From positions 1 to 13,783 of the forward strand of contig JAPUES010000135.1 in NCBI GenBank assembly GCA_027492445.1: 13,783 nt of DNA. The letters are read 5' to 3'. Within the stretch, counting starts at the first letter, position 1. Each line of letters begins with the position of its first letter. Positions 13,620 through 13,783 of this stretch are shown here, piece by piece. This DNA comes from Sporomusaceae bacterium (lineage in GTDB: Bacteria; Bacillota; Negativicutes; DSM-13327). The notes beneath the pieces were generated by a model. The model did no database searches. It saw only the letters and a list, made by a program, of their open reading frames with translations, and was not told where the DNA came from. The position numbers and the translations under genes are program-made.

Positions 13620-13692
13620 GGCGAAGGTTGAGTATAACTATAAGCGTAGGTTAAGTAGCACGGCGAAGCGTTAGTTATACTCAGCCTTCGCC
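13620..13692 (+). repeat. hairpin repeat R3 (type A loop)
   Basis: A 21-bp inverted repeat with one G-T pair (13620-13640 and 13672-13692; outer arms GGCGAAGG and CCTTCGCC) around a 31-nt loop starting TAAGCGTAGGTTAAGT and ending CGGCGAAGCGT, as in R1. It lies 66 nt upstream of the ygeY TTG, flanked on the right by GTTCTCAACT. Confidence 0.9.
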
Positions 13693-13713
13693 GTTCTCAA
13701 CTGAGAGATTCCA

Positions 13714-13783
13714 GGCGAAGGTTGAGCATAACTATAAACGTAGGTTAAGTGAAAGGTTGGAGCGTTAGTTATACTCAGCCTTC
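13714..13783 (+). repeat. hairpin repeat R4 (type B loop, truncated by the window end)
   Basis: Left arm 13714-13734 (starts GGCGAAGGTTGAGCAT), a 31-nt loop 13735-13765 starting TAAACGTAGGTTAAGT and ending GGTTGGAGCGT as in R2, and 18 visible bases of the right arm (13766-13783). The arms pair with one mismatch and one G-T in the visible part. Arms nearly match R3, while the loop matches R2. Confidence 0.88.

Larger units (their letters stand above)
13602..13783 (+). repeat. 94-nt tandem direct repeat containing R3 and R4, cut by the window edge
   Basis: Two units, 13602-13695 and 13696-13783 (second truncated), share the linker CTCAAYTGAGARATTCCA followed by the hairpin element. The linker begins with a palindrome, CTCAATTGAG, perfect in unit 1 and one base off in unit 2. 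The array may continue past the window. Confidence 0.85.

Noticed and set aside
13602..13783. CRISPR array at the window's right end
   Set aside because: The repeated unit is 94 nt with only a short, similar linker, not short repeats with unique spacers, and no cas genes are present.

Overview
The window is a block of ten closely packed genes, all transcribed on the minus strand, so reading order runs from high to low coordinates. There are no plus-strand genes, rRNAs, tRNAs, insertion-sequence genes or CRISPR arrays that I can support. The clostridial-style trimeric [FeFe] hydrogenase, the YgeW/YgeY/XDH set, strong AGGAGG ribosome binding sites, TTG starts and moderately AT-rich DNA point to an anaerobic Firmicute. 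A Negativicute such as a Sporomusa/Pelosinus relative is my guess, but the sequence does not prove it.

Layout in transcription order: ygeY (M20 hydrolase, 13553-12345); a 319-nt structured gap; ygeW (knotted carbamoyltransferase) and arcC/yqeA (carbamate kinase), 3 nt apart; a 290-nt leader/gap; hyuA (dihydropyrimidinase/hydantoinase) and a fused Fe-S/molybdopterin hydroxylase of the selenium-dependent xanthine dehydrogenase type, 17 nt apart; hydC-hydB-hydA, encoding an NADH-linked, possibly electron-bifurcating [FeFe] hydrogenase; a small orphan protein resembling a PTS IIB domain but lacking its cysteine; and moaA for molybdopterin synthesis.

Taken together, the first five genes match the ygeW-ygeY-hyuA-yqeA-xdh cluster associated with anaerobic purine/uric acid breakdown. 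The hydroxylase oxidises a purine-type substrate, HyuA and YgeY open or trim ring-derived amides, YgeW moves a carbamoyl group to or from phosphate, and carbamate kinase recovers ATP from carbamoyl phosphate. MoaA supplies a step of the molybdenum cofactor that the hydroxylase needs. The hydrogenase could dispose of NADH/ferredoxin electrons as H2. This link is inferred from adjacency. Other usual members (ygeX, ssnA, ygfK, an FAD subunit) are not in the window and may lie upstream of it.

The most unusual structure is a family of four intergenic hairpin repeats (9970-10040, 12119-12191, 13620-13692, and 13714 to the window end). Each has 20-21 bp arms around a loop of exactly 31 nt. The arms differ between copies yet stay self-complementary, while half of the loop is nearly invariant and the other half comes in two types. 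The last two copies form a 94-nt tandem direct repeat that runs off the window. A second structured region downstream of ygeY (12248-12339) can form mutually exclusive hairpins.
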